NCBI GenBank assembly: GCA_002720745.1
Contig: PBJO01000014.1
Span: forward strand, 4,187 to 46,229
Source of the DNA: Balneola sp.
GTDB lineage: Bacteria; Bacteroidota; Rhodothermia; Balneolales; Balneolaceae
Length of the DNA stretch: 42,043 nt
Direction: 5' to 3'
Below, in pieces: positions 18,231-26,557 of this stretch (position 1 is the first letter of the stretch; each line of letters starts with the position of its first letter). The notes beneath the pieces were generated by a model, which searched no databases, was not told the origin of the DNA, and worked only from the letters and a program-made list of their open reading frames with translations. Position numbers and translations under genes: made by a program.

Positions 18231-19238
18231 ATGAGCGAACGCCCAACTACTACGCTATACGAATTTACAGTTCCACCTGGACAGCATGAATCCATTCGGC
18301 TCGACGTATACATAACCTCTTTTGTGGAAAATGCGACTCGAAGTAAAGTGCAGGAAGCCATTAAAAAGGGCTATGTTTGGGTGAATGGAAAGCATGAAAA
18401 AGCATCCTATAAAATGCTTTCTGGGGATGAAATTTATATTGAATTACCTATTGCGCCACCGCCAGAAGCGGTTGCAGAGGAATTACCTCTTGATATTATT
18501 TATGAAGATGCTGATTTATTGGTGGTTAACAAAGCTGCAGGAATGGTGGTGCATCCAGCCTATGGTAACTGGACGGGCACTTTGGTTAATGGCCTAATGC
18601 ACCATACTGAAGAATTAGGTGGCAGAGAGGATGACCCTGGCGATTTACGCCCAGGTATTGTGCACCGCCTCGATAAGGATACCTCAGGTCTGCTTGTAGT
18701 AGCAAAAAATGATCATACTTTAGCGGCTCTTTCTGCTAAGTTTGCAGAGAAGGATGTGGAACGAACATACTGGGCCTTAGTATGGGGTAATCCACCCGAG
18801 GAGGGAACCATAGAGGGGGATATTGGCCGTTCTAAGAATGACCGAAAGCTTATGACAGTTCTGCCCGCTGGCAGGGGAAAGCATGCGATTACTCATTATA
18901 AGGTATTGGAATATTTCGATTATCTCTCACTCGTAGAAATTCGATTAGAAACAGGGCGTACTCATCAAATCCGAGTGCATATGGGGCATATTGGCCACCA
19001 TATTTTTGGGGATGTTACCTACGGGGGAGCATCAGTGCGATTTGGACCAAATACAGGTAGTCGTAAGGTGCTTATTCATCGGCTTATAACGGATTTAGGG
19101 CGTCAAGCCTTACATGCGAAGACGCTTGGTATAGAGCACCCATCAACCCGGGAAAAAATACGCTTTGAATCTGAGTTACCCGATGATATGCAGCAAGTAT
19201 TAGATACATTTCGCGAGCATTGTAGTAGTGTGTATTAG
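18231..19238 (+). CDS. rluD: RluA-family 23S rRNA pseudouridine synthase (RluD-like)
   Basis: 335-residue pseudouridine synthase; RluD modifies helix 69 of 23S rRNA. An N-terminal S4 RNA-binding domain (about 20-70, IRLDVYITSF to SGDEIYIELP) precedes the catalytic domain. The catalytic motif HRLDKDTSGLLVVAK contains Asp148, and the downstream RTHQIRVHMGHIGH is conserved. Length and S4 domain fit RluD/RluC; the symbol reflects the closest overall architecture and could also be written rluA-family. Start ATG 18231 gives an unremarkable leader before the S4 fold. It shares a 174 bp divergent region with recN and converges on the DUF418 gene. Confidence 0.93.
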   Translation: MSERPTTTLYEFTVPPGQHESIRLDVYITSFVENATRSKVQEAIKKGYVWVNGKHEKASYKMLSGDEIYIELPIAPPPEAVAEELPLDIIYEDADLLVVNKAAGMVVHPAYGNWTGTLVNGLMHHTEELGGREDDPGDLRPGIVHRLDKDTSGLLVVAKNDHTLAALSAKFAEKDVERTYWALVWGNPPEEGTIEGDIGRSKNDRKLMTVLPAGRGKHAITHYKVLEYFDYLSLVEIRLETGRTHQIRVHMGHIGHHIFGDVTYGGASVRFGPNTGSRKVLIHRLITDLGRQALHAKTLGIEHPSTREKIRFESELPDDMQQVLDTFREHCSSVY

Positions 19239-19279
19239 GGATTGGTGAGGTGAGAATAGAAACTTTTAGTTCTGATGAG

Positions 19280-20491
19280 CTAGGATCGTAGAAAAGGTTG
19301 TTTTTCACCATAGGTCAATGATCGCCATATCCATTCAAATGGTCCAAATTTATAGTAGTTGAGCCATTTTTCAGAAGCCAGGTATTGAAATACCCAGATG
19401 GCACTCACAATGATTAATTGAAGATTTCGATCTATTTTTCCAAACAGACCAAGTCCAATGCCAAAAAAGATAAATGCCCCTATAACCGAGTGTAAAATAT
19501 AATTGGTCAAAGCCATTTGTCCAATGCTTGCGAGACGTTTTTTGATGGTGTAATAGTTTTCGGATTTTGCAAACACCATGATTAACGAGATATAAGCGTA
19601 GGCAATGAATAAACTTCCCCAATAATTGAATTGGCTCCCCGCAAACATGGAATATTGAAAATCCCAATTCATGGTGAAATTCATGTACATACCGTAAATG
19701 ACGATTGGGAATCCAATGGTTAAAGAATAAAAGGCGTTTTTTAGGTAAAAGGATCTTGAATGTACAGCCGATAATATCCCCAACTTGTACAGTGCCATAC
19801 CCACGAGCATTAACCCTCCCGCTCTCCAAAGAAATAGAATTATAAAAACAAAGGTTTCTAAATACAGGGCATTTTGGGAGTTCTGGGTAATTTGATGGGA
19901 TAAAGAGCCAGTAAATGCGGTGATTTCTTGTTCGATTAATTCACTTGAAGGAGCCCAACCCATACTTAAATCTTGTAATTCTGAGGCTGGCATGAAAGGT
20001 AAAGAAAACTGAAATAATCCATTCAATATACTTGGTACTGATAAGATCAGGAGGCCGGTAATCAAGAGCTTTCTGGGAGTTAATTTTCTCAATGGATACA
20101 CTAGAAAAGAACAGAGGGCATAGGCTACCAAAATATCGCCATACCAAATTAAGTGAGCATGAAGCAGGCCAATAAGTAGTAGTATTAGGTTTCTTGTATA
20201 ATGTAATTTGACAGATGAGCCAGTAAGTAATTCTTTCTTTTCTGTAATTAAAATAATACCCGCACCAAATAATATTGAAAAAATACTCATGAATTTTTGA
20301 TCAGCAAATAAGTGACTGAGTATCCAGGTTATTTTATTTAACCCAGTTAAATCTCCATAGGCAAGTGGATTATTATAAGCAGCACTTGGCATAGCAAAAC
20401 TTTGAATATTCATGATTAGAATACCCAGAATTGCGATACCTCTGAGTAGATCTATTGATTGTATTCGATTAGTTTTTTCAACCGGTTTCAT
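19280..20491 (-). CDS. DUF418 family membrane protein (YeiB-like)
   Basis: 403-residue polytopic membrane protein of the DUF418/YeiB family (Bacteroidota and Firmicutes members are usually annotated only as hypothetical transporters or acyltransferase-like proteins). The N-terminal RIQSIDLLRGIAILGILIMN and the internal MSIFSILFGAGI segment are family hallmarks. The C-terminal DUF418 region holds MALTNYILHSVIG and FGPFEWIWRSLTYG. Around nine to ten hydrophobic helices. Monocistronic: 41 bp from the convergent rluD-like gene and divergent from gldC. Molecular function unknown; the heparan acetyltransferase-like fold is a possible relative. Confidence 0.9.
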   Translation of the reverse strand: MKPVEKTNRIQSIDLLRGIAILGILIMNIQSFAMPSAAYNNPLAYGDLTGLNKITWILSHLFADQKFMSIFSILFGAGIILITEKKELLTGSSVKLHYTRNLILLLIGLLHAHLIWYGDILVAYALCSFLVYPLRKLTPRKLLITGLLILSVPSILNGLFQFSLPFMPASELQDLSMGWAPSSELIEQEITAFTGSLSHQITQNSQNALYLETFVFIILFLWRAGGLMLVGMALYKLGILSAVHSRSFYLKNAFYSLTIGFPIVIYGMYMNFTMNWDFQYSMFAGSQFNYWGSLFIAYAYISLIMVFAKSENYYTIKKRLASIGQMALTNYILHSVIGAFIFFGIGLGLFGKIDRNLQLIIVSAIWVFQYLASEKWLNYYKFGPFEWIWRSLTYGEKQPFLRS

Positions 20492-20598
20492 GAGAATGTT
20501 AAGTTATGAATTAGGTCTATATTGAAGTGTATCAATTGTGTATATTTACGCATTTGAATTGAGAGATGTTTCAAGAATAATAGCTAAGAGTAATATGC

Positions 20599-20928
20599 AT
20601 GCAGACAAAGAATATTAATATTAAAGTAGAATTAGATGAAGACAATATTCCATCGAGTATTGAGTGGACAGCGGATGATTTACAGGGAATGGACCGAGCT
20701 TCGTGCCGGGCTATGCTGTTATCTCTTTGGGATAATCGTAATAAAGACACGCTTAAATTGGATTTGTGGACTAGGGATATGACAGTGGATGAAATGAAAA
20801 TTTTTTTCCATCAAACTTTGATAAGTATGGCAGATACATTAGACCAGGCTATTAATGATGAGCGCATATCAGGTGATATGCGAGATTTTTGTGACCACTT
20901 TGCAGAGAAAATGGAAATAAAAAAGTAG
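20599..20928 (+). CDS. gldC: GldC-like gliding motility-associated protein
   Basis: 109-residue soluble protein matching GldC, a cytoplasmic protein of Bacteroidota associated with gliding motility/type IX secretion genes in Flavobacterium but also widely kept in non-gliding members. The stretch IPSSIEWTADDLQG, then ASCRAMLLSLWDNRNKDTLKLDLWT, then MTVDEMKIFFHQTL and MADTLDQAINDERISGDM, match the family over its full length. It stands alone here, with no gldB, gldA or other gld genes in view, so a motility role cannot be claimed. Its presence is the best phylum marker in the window. Divergent from the DUF418 gene with a 107 bp gap. Confidence 0.9.
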   Translation: MQTKNINIKVELDEDNIPSSIEWTADDLQGMDRASCRAMLLSLWDNRNKDTLKLDLWTRDMTVDEMKIFFHQTLISMADTLDQAINDERISGDMRDFCDHFAEKMEIKK

Positions 20929-21004
20929 ACAAATTTATTAATTTGCCTCTATCAAGAAGTTAAGACTAAAAAAATATCTTGATATCTCAAAAAAACTATT
21001 TACC

Positions 21005-21592
21005 ATGAAATCAAATTCAATTTTATTTTCAGAGAAAGATGTATTGTTTAAGTACAACACAAAGAATGATAATTATGAATGGGATTTAGAGTTTGAATAC
21101 AACGTATATGGAATAGTCCGTATCGATAATTATGTCTTCGTTACAACTTATTCAAATTGGGGTAAGATGTTTACATCTCTTGTTGATTTTACGACTGGAG
21201 AGAAAATTTGGACTAAAGAAATTTATCTTTATTCTATCCATATCATTAATGGATTGCTCATATATGTAAATAAAAAAAAGAGGTATTGTGGCCTAGAATT
21301 ACTAACTGGAAACGAAATTTTCAGCACAAAATCACCTTTCAGATGGTCTACACCAAAAGCTATTGTGTTTAAATGTAATTTTTATCTACATACAAAAAAA
21401 GAGACTCAAAGACTTAATCTTAAAAGTGGCGAGTTCGTTAAAACAAAATTTCCGACTAAAATACAGACTAGAGATTTAGGTATAGTATTAGACCAATTTC
21501 AAATAAATATCAACAATATTCCAGCGCCAAGTGATAATTCTACAAGCTATACAGGTGATGCTGGGGTAAATTATGTAGGCGGTGAAGTATAA
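21005..21592 (+). CDS. Unrecognised protein with beta-propeller-like blades
   Basis: 195-residue protein of unknown function. It has no signal peptide or membrane segment. Its composition is aromatic-rich with repeated strand-turn patterns: LVDFTTGEKIWTKEI, LELLTGNEIFSTKS and RLNLKSGEFVKTKF each carry a T-G-E/N-K/E-I/F step at about 45-residue spacing, as in PQQ-like or quinoprotein beta-propeller blades. With only three to four such units it would be half a normal propeller, so it could be a fragment, an assembling domain or a free-standing half. Codon use is AT-rich compared with gldC just before it. No stop or frame damage inside. Neighbours give no hint. Confidence 0.6.
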   Translation: MKSNSILFSEKDVLFKYNTKNDNYEWDLEFEYNVYGIVRIDNYVFVTTYSNWGKMFTSLVDFTTGEKIWTKEIYLYSIHIINGLLIYVNKKKRYCGLELLTGNEIFSTKSPFRWSTPKAIVFKCNFYLHTKKETQRLNLKSGEFVKTKFPTKIQTRDLGIVLDQFQININNIPAPSDNSTSYTGDAGVNYVGGEV

Positions 21593-21649
21593 TTAAAAGA
21601 AAAGTGAAGCAGGACAAACGATTAAATAATTAAGGCAATATTAAAGATT

Positions 21650-22306
21650 TCACTCTTGAATGTTTACAGAGCTTATTTCATCATAAAATAAAGCAAAAGC
21701 AGTGTAATATTGAGGAATTAACCATAAAGACCATATAAATAACGTAAACGCACTTATTATCAAAAAGAAAATAAAACGAATATACATTATAAATAATTGC
21801 CATTTATATCCTTTCATCAACAAAGCACTTTCCTTAAATAATTCGGATACTGACTTTTCTGGAGTTTTAAGTATTAAAAAATAAACCTGAGAAAACGTGA
21901 TACTTAAAACTATACCAGGTATGATAAGTAATAAAAAGCCAATTAAGATAACTAGGAAGTAAACTAAAGTAACAGTTAAAACCTTTTGAAAAACTTTAAA
22001 TCCCTCTAGTAGTTTATTTTTCTCAAATCCTTCTTCTCTTGCAATATGTAATCCAAATGATGCAAGTCCATAACTTGCCAGAGAAAAATATATAAAGGAA
22101 ATTATTCCGTAGGTAATTGCACTATAAAGACCATAATTATTAAATAGAAGGCTATAAATTTCTTGTGAATTTTGTACAAAAACTAACATCGAGAATACCA
22201 AAAAAAATGGCAGCATTACTTTACTGTAATTTGCACTGAGTATTTCTTTTGATTTTTTTAAAAGTTCTGTATTACTCAATATGGCTTGCTCAGGATTACT
22301 AATCAT
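21650..22306 (-). CDS. Multi-pass membrane protein of unknown function
   Basis: 218-residue polytopic protein with about five to six hydrophobic helices (about 34-50, 61-85, 110-150 as a helix pair, 168-205). The short polar N-terminus with KSKEILSANYSKVMLPFFLV, the central FLLLIIPGIVLSITFSQVYFLI pattern and a final aromatic helix pair resemble the DUF975 / YciC-like / GDPD membrane-domain superfamily. I call it by similarity of pattern only. Strong AT bias and many Ile/Phe/Tyr residues. Monocistronic, convergent with the propeller-like gene and in line with the esterase gene, 100 bp downstream of it. Confidence 0.65.
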   Translation of the reverse strand: MISNPEQAILSNTELLKKSKEILSANYSKVMLPFFLVFSMLVFVQNSQEIYSLLFNNYGLYSAITYGIISFIYFSLASYGLASFGLHIAREEGFEKNKLLEGFKVFQKVLTVTLVYFLVILIGFLLLIIPGIVLSITFSQVYFLILKTPEKSVSELFKESALLMKGYKWQLFIMYIRFIFFLIISAFTLFIWSLWLIPQYYTAFALFYDEISSVNIQE

Positions 22307-22406
22307 GAAAATGTAAAACTTAGTTAGTATTTAATTGGTATATAACACAAATTATTTAATTATATCATAATAATTTCTTAAAAAATTAACAAACTTATCT
22401 ATTTTT

Positions 22407-23258
22407 CTATAGATTATTAAAGAAATTCCAAATTACTTCCCATATTTGTGGATAATTTTCTGCAACATTATGACCGGCGTTTTCAATACGAAGGTATTCT
22501 ATGGTTATTTCATCCAAACAACCAGAAAACTGATAGCGTATACTCAATTCATTTTCAGATATATTGGGATCAAGGTTACATTTAAATTGAGTCGCCCAAA
22601 TTACTACACTTTGATAGGCATCCAGAAAAGTATGACCAAACCGGCTTCCGCCATTAATTGGGACAGTATTATCTTGTGCTCCATTTATCTGTAGTATTGA
22701 AACCGGGTCCGTCTGATTTGTTACGTCAATTGAAGTTATTAACTGAGATGCTATTGGAGCTAATCCTTTGAAGTAATTGGTTTTTGATCCTAATAGGTTG
22801 ACCATACCAGCTCCATTAGATGCACCAATTGCAAAAATTCTTGTTGTATCGATATTATCATAACTATAAAGCTCTCGGATTATTTTTTTGATAAAATCTA
22901 CATCATCTGCATTAGATGGTTCAGTGCCAAGATTCCAAGATTTTAAATAACCTTGGGGATAAACCCCAATAAAGTCTCCTGAATCTGTAAACTCTTTAAG
23001 TATATTTACCCAAGAACTGTTAGATCCACCTCGACCATGAAATGCAATAACAACTGGGTATTTTTTTAGTGTATCAATTTCCTCTAATGTTCTTATAATC
23101 ACAGGTCTATTGACAAGTTGATTGTCAATTTCTTGTTCAATAATTATTATTTTTGATCTTAGTGTATTGGTATTTTCATAGAATTCACTAGAGACTATTT
23201 TATCATTTGAACAATTAATTAATAAACTAAATATAGTTAGTATGTAAAGATGATTCAT
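22407..23258 (-). CDS. Alpha/beta-hydrolase lipoprotein, PHB depolymerase/LpqC-like esterase
   Basis: 283-residue extracytoplasmic esterase of the poly(3-hydroxybutyrate) depolymerase/LpqC group, which also includes feruloyl and acetyl-xylan esterases. The leader MNHLYILTIFSLLINC is a lipoprotein signal with Cys16 at the lipobox. The oxyanion-forming VIAFHGRGGSNSSW is at about 70-83. The nucleophile elbow is GASNGAG. An Asp in INGAQDNTVPI and a His in ENAGHNVAENYPQ complete the triad. All catalytic residues are present. Substrate cannot be read from sequence. Low-GC codon use like its neighbours. It may be a lone degradative enzyme. Confidence 0.85.
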   Translation of the reverse strand: MNHLYILTIFSLLINCSNDKIVSSEFYENTNTLRSKIIIIEQEIDNQLVNRPVIIRTLEEIDTLKKYPVVIAFHGRGGSNSSWVNILKEFTDSGDFIGVYPQGYLKSWNLGTEPSNADDVDFIKKIIRELYSYDNIDTTRIFAIGASNGAGMVNLLGSKTNYFKGLAPIASQLITSIDVTNQTDPVSILQINGAQDNTVPINGGSRFGHTFLDAYQSVVIWATQFKCNLDPNISENELSIRYQFSGCLDEITIEYLRIENAGHNVAENYPQIWEVIWNFFNNL

Positions 23259-23352
23259 TTAGTAAGAATATATGGTGGAGTAGAATTTATATGAGGTGAG
23301 GTATAGATAGAACAGTGAAAATTAATTGGTGTAGACACTTAGGTGAGCTATT

Positions 23353-23565
23353 TTAAGGTAGTTTGAATAAGTCTTCAACTTCGCATTTCAGTGTTTTAGC
23401 TATTCTAAGAGCTAATACAGTTGAAGGGACATAAATACCATTTTCAATAGCATTTATACTTTTTCTTGAAACATTAGCAAAGACTGATAATTCCTGCTGA
23501 GTTAAGCCAGCGGATTTTCTTAAAATTTCAAGATTATTCAATAATTTTTTGTGATTCTTTCCCAA
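23353..23565 (-). CDS. XRE-family helix-turn-helix regulator (YozG-like)
   Basis: 70-residue DNA-binding protein consisting of a single HTH_3 domain: NLEILRKSAGLTQQELSVFANVSRKSINAIENG holds the helix-turn-helix, with the second half LALRIAKTLKCEVEDLF. Small regulators of this type are often encoded with a membrane protein they help control. Here a 131-residue membrane protein gene ends 2 bp upstream on the same strand, so the pair is surely co-transcribed. No cognate operator could be defined by eye. Confidence 0.9.
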   Translation of the reverse strand: MGKNHKKLLNNLEILRKSAGLTQQELSVFANVSRKSINAIENGIYVPSTVLALRIAKTLKCEVEDLFKLP

Positions 23566-23567
23566 AT

Positions 23568-23963
23568 CTATTCGCTCTCAAATTTTTCAACAGCATCAGT
23601 AAGCTCTGAACTAGTATTTGGATAAAGATACCCAGCAATTATTTGACCTATACCAATCATTGCAATTAAGGCACCAATACCTTCAAATAATTTTCCAATG
23701 AAAATATATCCTAGGAGGTAGAGTCCGGCACCTACAAACAATGTAATGACACCAACTCTACGATAATCAAGTGGCTCTTTTTTTCTATCTTCAAAAATCC
23801 CTAATAATTCTTTAAACTTTTTAGGTTCATCTAAGTATTTTGATATTTCAATTATAGCTTCTCTTTTTTCTTTTTCTTCAAGATATACTAAAATAAAAAG
23901 TCCTGAGACAACTAATATTCCTGTTATCATACCTGCAATAGGAATAATGATGTTTTGACCCAT
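23568..23963 (-). CDS. Small membrane protein, DUF6249-like
   Basis: 131-residue protein with three predicted membrane helices (about 5-28, 73-91 and 96-118) and a charged cytosolic stretch between helices one and two (EEKEKREAIIEISKYLDEPKKFKELL). The layout recalls DUF6249-type proteins of Bacteroidota, which I offer with limited confidence. It is the first gene of a two-gene unit with the XRE regulator that starts 2 bp after its stop. This arrangement suggests the small membrane protein and regulator act together, for instance in envelope sensing, but no direct evidence exists. Start ATG at 23963 is the first in frame after a divergent AT-rich region. Confidence 0.65.
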   Translation of the reverse strand: MGQNIIIPIAGMITGILVVSGLFILVYLEEKEKREAIIEISKYLDEPKKFKELLGIFEDRKKEPLDYRRVGVITLFVGAGLYLLGYIFIGKLFEGIGALIAMIGIGQIIAGYLYPNTSSELTDAVEKFESE

Positions 23964-24191
23964 AATGCTAAGATTTAAAAATTAAAATGTAACGTAAAGG
24001 TAACATGCTCAATAAAGAGAAGCAAAAGTTACATTTCTAAGTTTTTATCTGATTTATTTTATGCATTACAATATAAATTTCATTCTTTAGCTTTATTTGT
24101 ATACACTAAAATTGAACTCCTCATATATATTATCATCTCTAAGCAAAAATATATCGGATTTTGGTCTAGCACCTCTCTTGTAGTAGGTAAC

Positions 24192-25433
24192 ATGGTGGGT
24201 TCGGGTATATTTTTACTTCCAGCAACATTAGCTTTGTATGGTAGTATAAGTTTAGTTGGATGGGTTTTTGCATCTATAGGTGCAATTTTATTAGCAATAG
24301 TTTTTGGTAGTCTTGGTAAAGTAGCACCTAATATTACAGGTGGACCTTATGCGTACACAAAACTTGGATTGGGAATATTTCCTGGATACTTAGTTGCCTG
24401 GGGATATTGGGTATCTATTTGGTGTACCAATGCTGCCATAGCAGTTGCCTTAGTTGGGTATTTAGAGGTGTTTTTCCCTGTTCTCAATAATACTGCTTAT
24501 GCAATATTAACAGGCTTATCAGTTATATGGTTATTTACTTGGATCAATTCAAAGCCATTAAATACGGTTGCTATCGTGCAAATCGTTACTACTGTGCTAA
24601 AAGTAACGCCAATATTTCTTATTGCCATATTTGGTTATTTCTACATTGAGTCAGGTAATTTTAGGGTGCCTAATTTAAGTGGGGAATCTAATTTAAGTTC
24701 AATTACAATAACAACTACAGCAACTTTATTTGCTTTTTTAGGGATGGAAAGTGCCACTATTACAAGTTCAAAAATTGAAAATGCTCATATAACAATCAGG
24801 AATTCTACAATTGCAGGAACTTTTTTCACTATAGCAATTTATATCACTAGTTCAGTCGTAATAATGGGTATTATTCCTCAAGTCGAACTTATGACTTCAA
24901 ATGCTCCTTTTGCAGATGCAGCAGCTTTATTTTGGGGTGATTTAGCTAAATACATTGTTGCAGGAGGTGCGGTTATAGCAACATTAGGAGCCCTAAATGG
25001 ATGGATACTTATTCAAGGGCAGGTGCCTATGGCAGCAGCAAATGATAATTTATTCCCTAAATTATTTGGTAAAACAAATAAAAACGATTCACCAATTATT
25101 GGAATCATTTTATCAAGTAGCCTTGCCTCCTTAGTCATGGGTTTAAATTTTTCCGACGGTTTGGTTCAAGCGTTTACCTTTATGATGAACTTATCTACTC
25201 TTTCGGTGTTAACTCCATATCTACTATCATCAATAAGCTTGATAGTTTTAGTTAAATCGTTGCCAGGTGATCATCTAAAAGAAAAAATTATATCATATTT
25301 GGCTATTATATTTTGTATATGGGTTATATTTGGTAGCGGTATTAAGATAATATTATGGGGTTTAACTCTTTTGATTTTAGGTATTCCGTTATATTTTTTA
25401 TTAAATAAAGAAAATAATAAAATTACTAAATGA
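24192..25433 (+). CDS. APC-family amino acid permease (start codon unresolved)
   Basis: At least 413 residues of a 12-helix amino acid/polyamine/organocation permease. The coordinates begin at the first ATG (24192), but this Met lies inside the conserved GNMVGSGIF sequence of TM1. The upstream codons from 24129 read IIISKQKYIGFWSSTSLVVGN, exactly the expected N-terminus, with no stop back to 23976 and no ATG, GTG, TTG or CTG on the way. Translation therefore probably begins at a rare ATT/ATC near 24129, or the start codon was mutated. A single-base error is possible. Other family segments: GGPYAYTKLGLG, AFLGMESATITSSKIENA, GQVPMAAANDNLFPKLF. The last four bases overlap the Rieske oxygenase start (ATGA), so the two are coupled. 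Substrate unknown. Confidence 0.85.
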   Translation: MVGSGIFLLPATLALYGSISLVGWVFASIGAILLAIVFGSLGKVAPNITGGPYAYTKLGLGIFPGYLVAWGYWVSIWCTNAAIAVALVGYLEVFFPVLNNTAYAILTGLSVIWLFTWINSKPLNTVAIVQIVTTVLKVTPIFLIAIFGYFYIESGNFRVPNLSGESNLSSITITTTATLFAFLGMESATITSSKIENAHITIRNSTIAGTFFTIAIYITSSVVIMGIIPQVELMTSNAPFADAAALFWGDLAKYIVAGGAVIATLGALNGWILIQGQVPMAAANDNLFPKLFGKTNKNDSPIIGIILSSSLASLVMGLNFSDGLVQAFTFMMNLSTLSVLTPYLLSSISLIVLVKSLPGDHLKEKIISYLAIIFCIWVIFGSGIKIILWGLTLLILGIPLYFLLNKENNKITK

Positions 25434-26515
25434 CTCAGTTTCATATTGATCAAGACATTACTAGAGCAGAAACCCTTCCATCTAGTTTTTACAGGGATGA
25501 GACTGTATTTGATAGAATTAAAGAAAATATCTTTGAGAAAACATGGCAATGGATTGGTGATTCAAATTCAATAATTCCATTATCGAAACAAGTATATCCA
25601 TTCACGTTACTTGATAATTATTTAACAGAACCAATGCTTTTAGTCCGTGATGAAACAGATCGAATAAAATGTTTTAGTAATGTTTGCACACATAGAGGTA
25701 ATATAATTATTCATAATCCAGATAAAGTCAATAATTTAAAGTGTATGTATCATGGTCGTCGATACAATTTAGATGGTACATTTAAATCAATGCCCGAGTT
25801 TAAAGAGGCAATAGATTTCCCTAGACCTTGTGATAGCCTACATGAATTTGAGTTAAGAAATTGGGGAGGTCATCTTTTTGTTGGTTTAGATACTAAATTT
25901 GATTTTTCTGAGGTGTTTCAAATATTAAATGAGAGAGTTGGATTTTTACCAATTAAGGAATTTAAACTAGATAAAAGCAGAAATAAAGACTATTTAATTA
26001 ATTGTCATTGGGCTTTATATTGTGACAATTATTTGGAGGGTTTTCATATACCATTTGTACATGATGATTTAAATGCTGTATTAGATTATGGGAGTTATAA
26101 AACAGAGATCTATGATCATGTTAATTTACAGATTGGTTATTCAGAAGGAGGTGAAGAAACTTTTGATCTGCCAATCGGTCATCCAGACTATGGTAAATTT
26201 GTTGCTGCTTATTACTACTGGATTTTTCCCAATTTGATGTTAAATTTTTATCCTTGGGGTCTATCGATAAACATTGTCAAACCAATCAATAAAAATAAAA
26301 CTAAGGTGTCCTTTATAACATATGTTTACGATGAAAGTAAATTATGTACAGGAGCTGGAGCTTTATTAGACAAGGTAGAAAGAGAAGATGAATTTGTCGT
26401 AGAAGGAGTGCAATCAGGTCTTCAGTCAAAATATTATAGAACTGGACGTTTTTCTCCAACTCGTGAGAAGGGTGTACATCACTTTCATTCTTTATTGGCT
26501 AGCTATCTTAAATAA
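25430..26515 (+). CDS. Rieske-type ring-hydroxylating oxygenase alpha subunit
   Basis: 361-residue Rieske non-haem iron oxygenase. The [2Fe-2S] site is C-T-H (about 80-83) and C-M-Y-H sixteen residues later. The mononuclear iron site carries DNYLEGFHIPFVH, giving bridging Asp and the two His ligands. The C-terminal VEGVQSGLQSKYYRTGRFSP and GVHHFHSLLASYL are conserved in choline monooxygenase-like and aromatic dioxygenase alpha subunits. Such enzymes hydroxylate aromatic rings or demethylate quaternary amines and need a reductase, which is not present nearby. Its ATG overlaps the permease stop by four bases, so the substrate may be the molecule imported by that permease, such as an N-methylated amino acid or aromatic acid. 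That is inference. Confidence 0.9.
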   Translation: MTQFHIDQDITRAETLPSSFYRDETVFDRIKENIFEKTWQWIGDSNSIIPLSKQVYPFTLLDNYLTEPMLLVRDETDRIKCFSNVCTHRGNIIIHNPDKVNNLKCMYHGRRYNLDGTFKSMPEFKEAIDFPRPCDSLHEFELRNWGGHLFVGLDTKFDFSEVFQILNERVGFLPIKEFKLDKSRNKDYLINCHWALYCDNYLEGFHIPFVHDDLNAVLDYGSYKTEIYDHVNLQIGYSEGGEETFDLPIGHPDYGKFVAAYYYWIFPNLMLNFYPWGLSINIVKPINKNKTKVSFITYVYDESKLCTGAGALLDKVEREDEFVVEGVQSGLQSKYYRTGRFSPTREKGVHHFHSLLASYLK

Positions 26516-26557
26516 TTTACTAGGTGTTATATTTAGATGAAGTGTACTTAGATTTAC

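Noticed and set aside
17701..18234. Plus-strand open frame opposite the 5' end of recN
   Set aside because: It overlaps recN antisense and the rluD start; Ser-rich low-quality product, no family resemblance.
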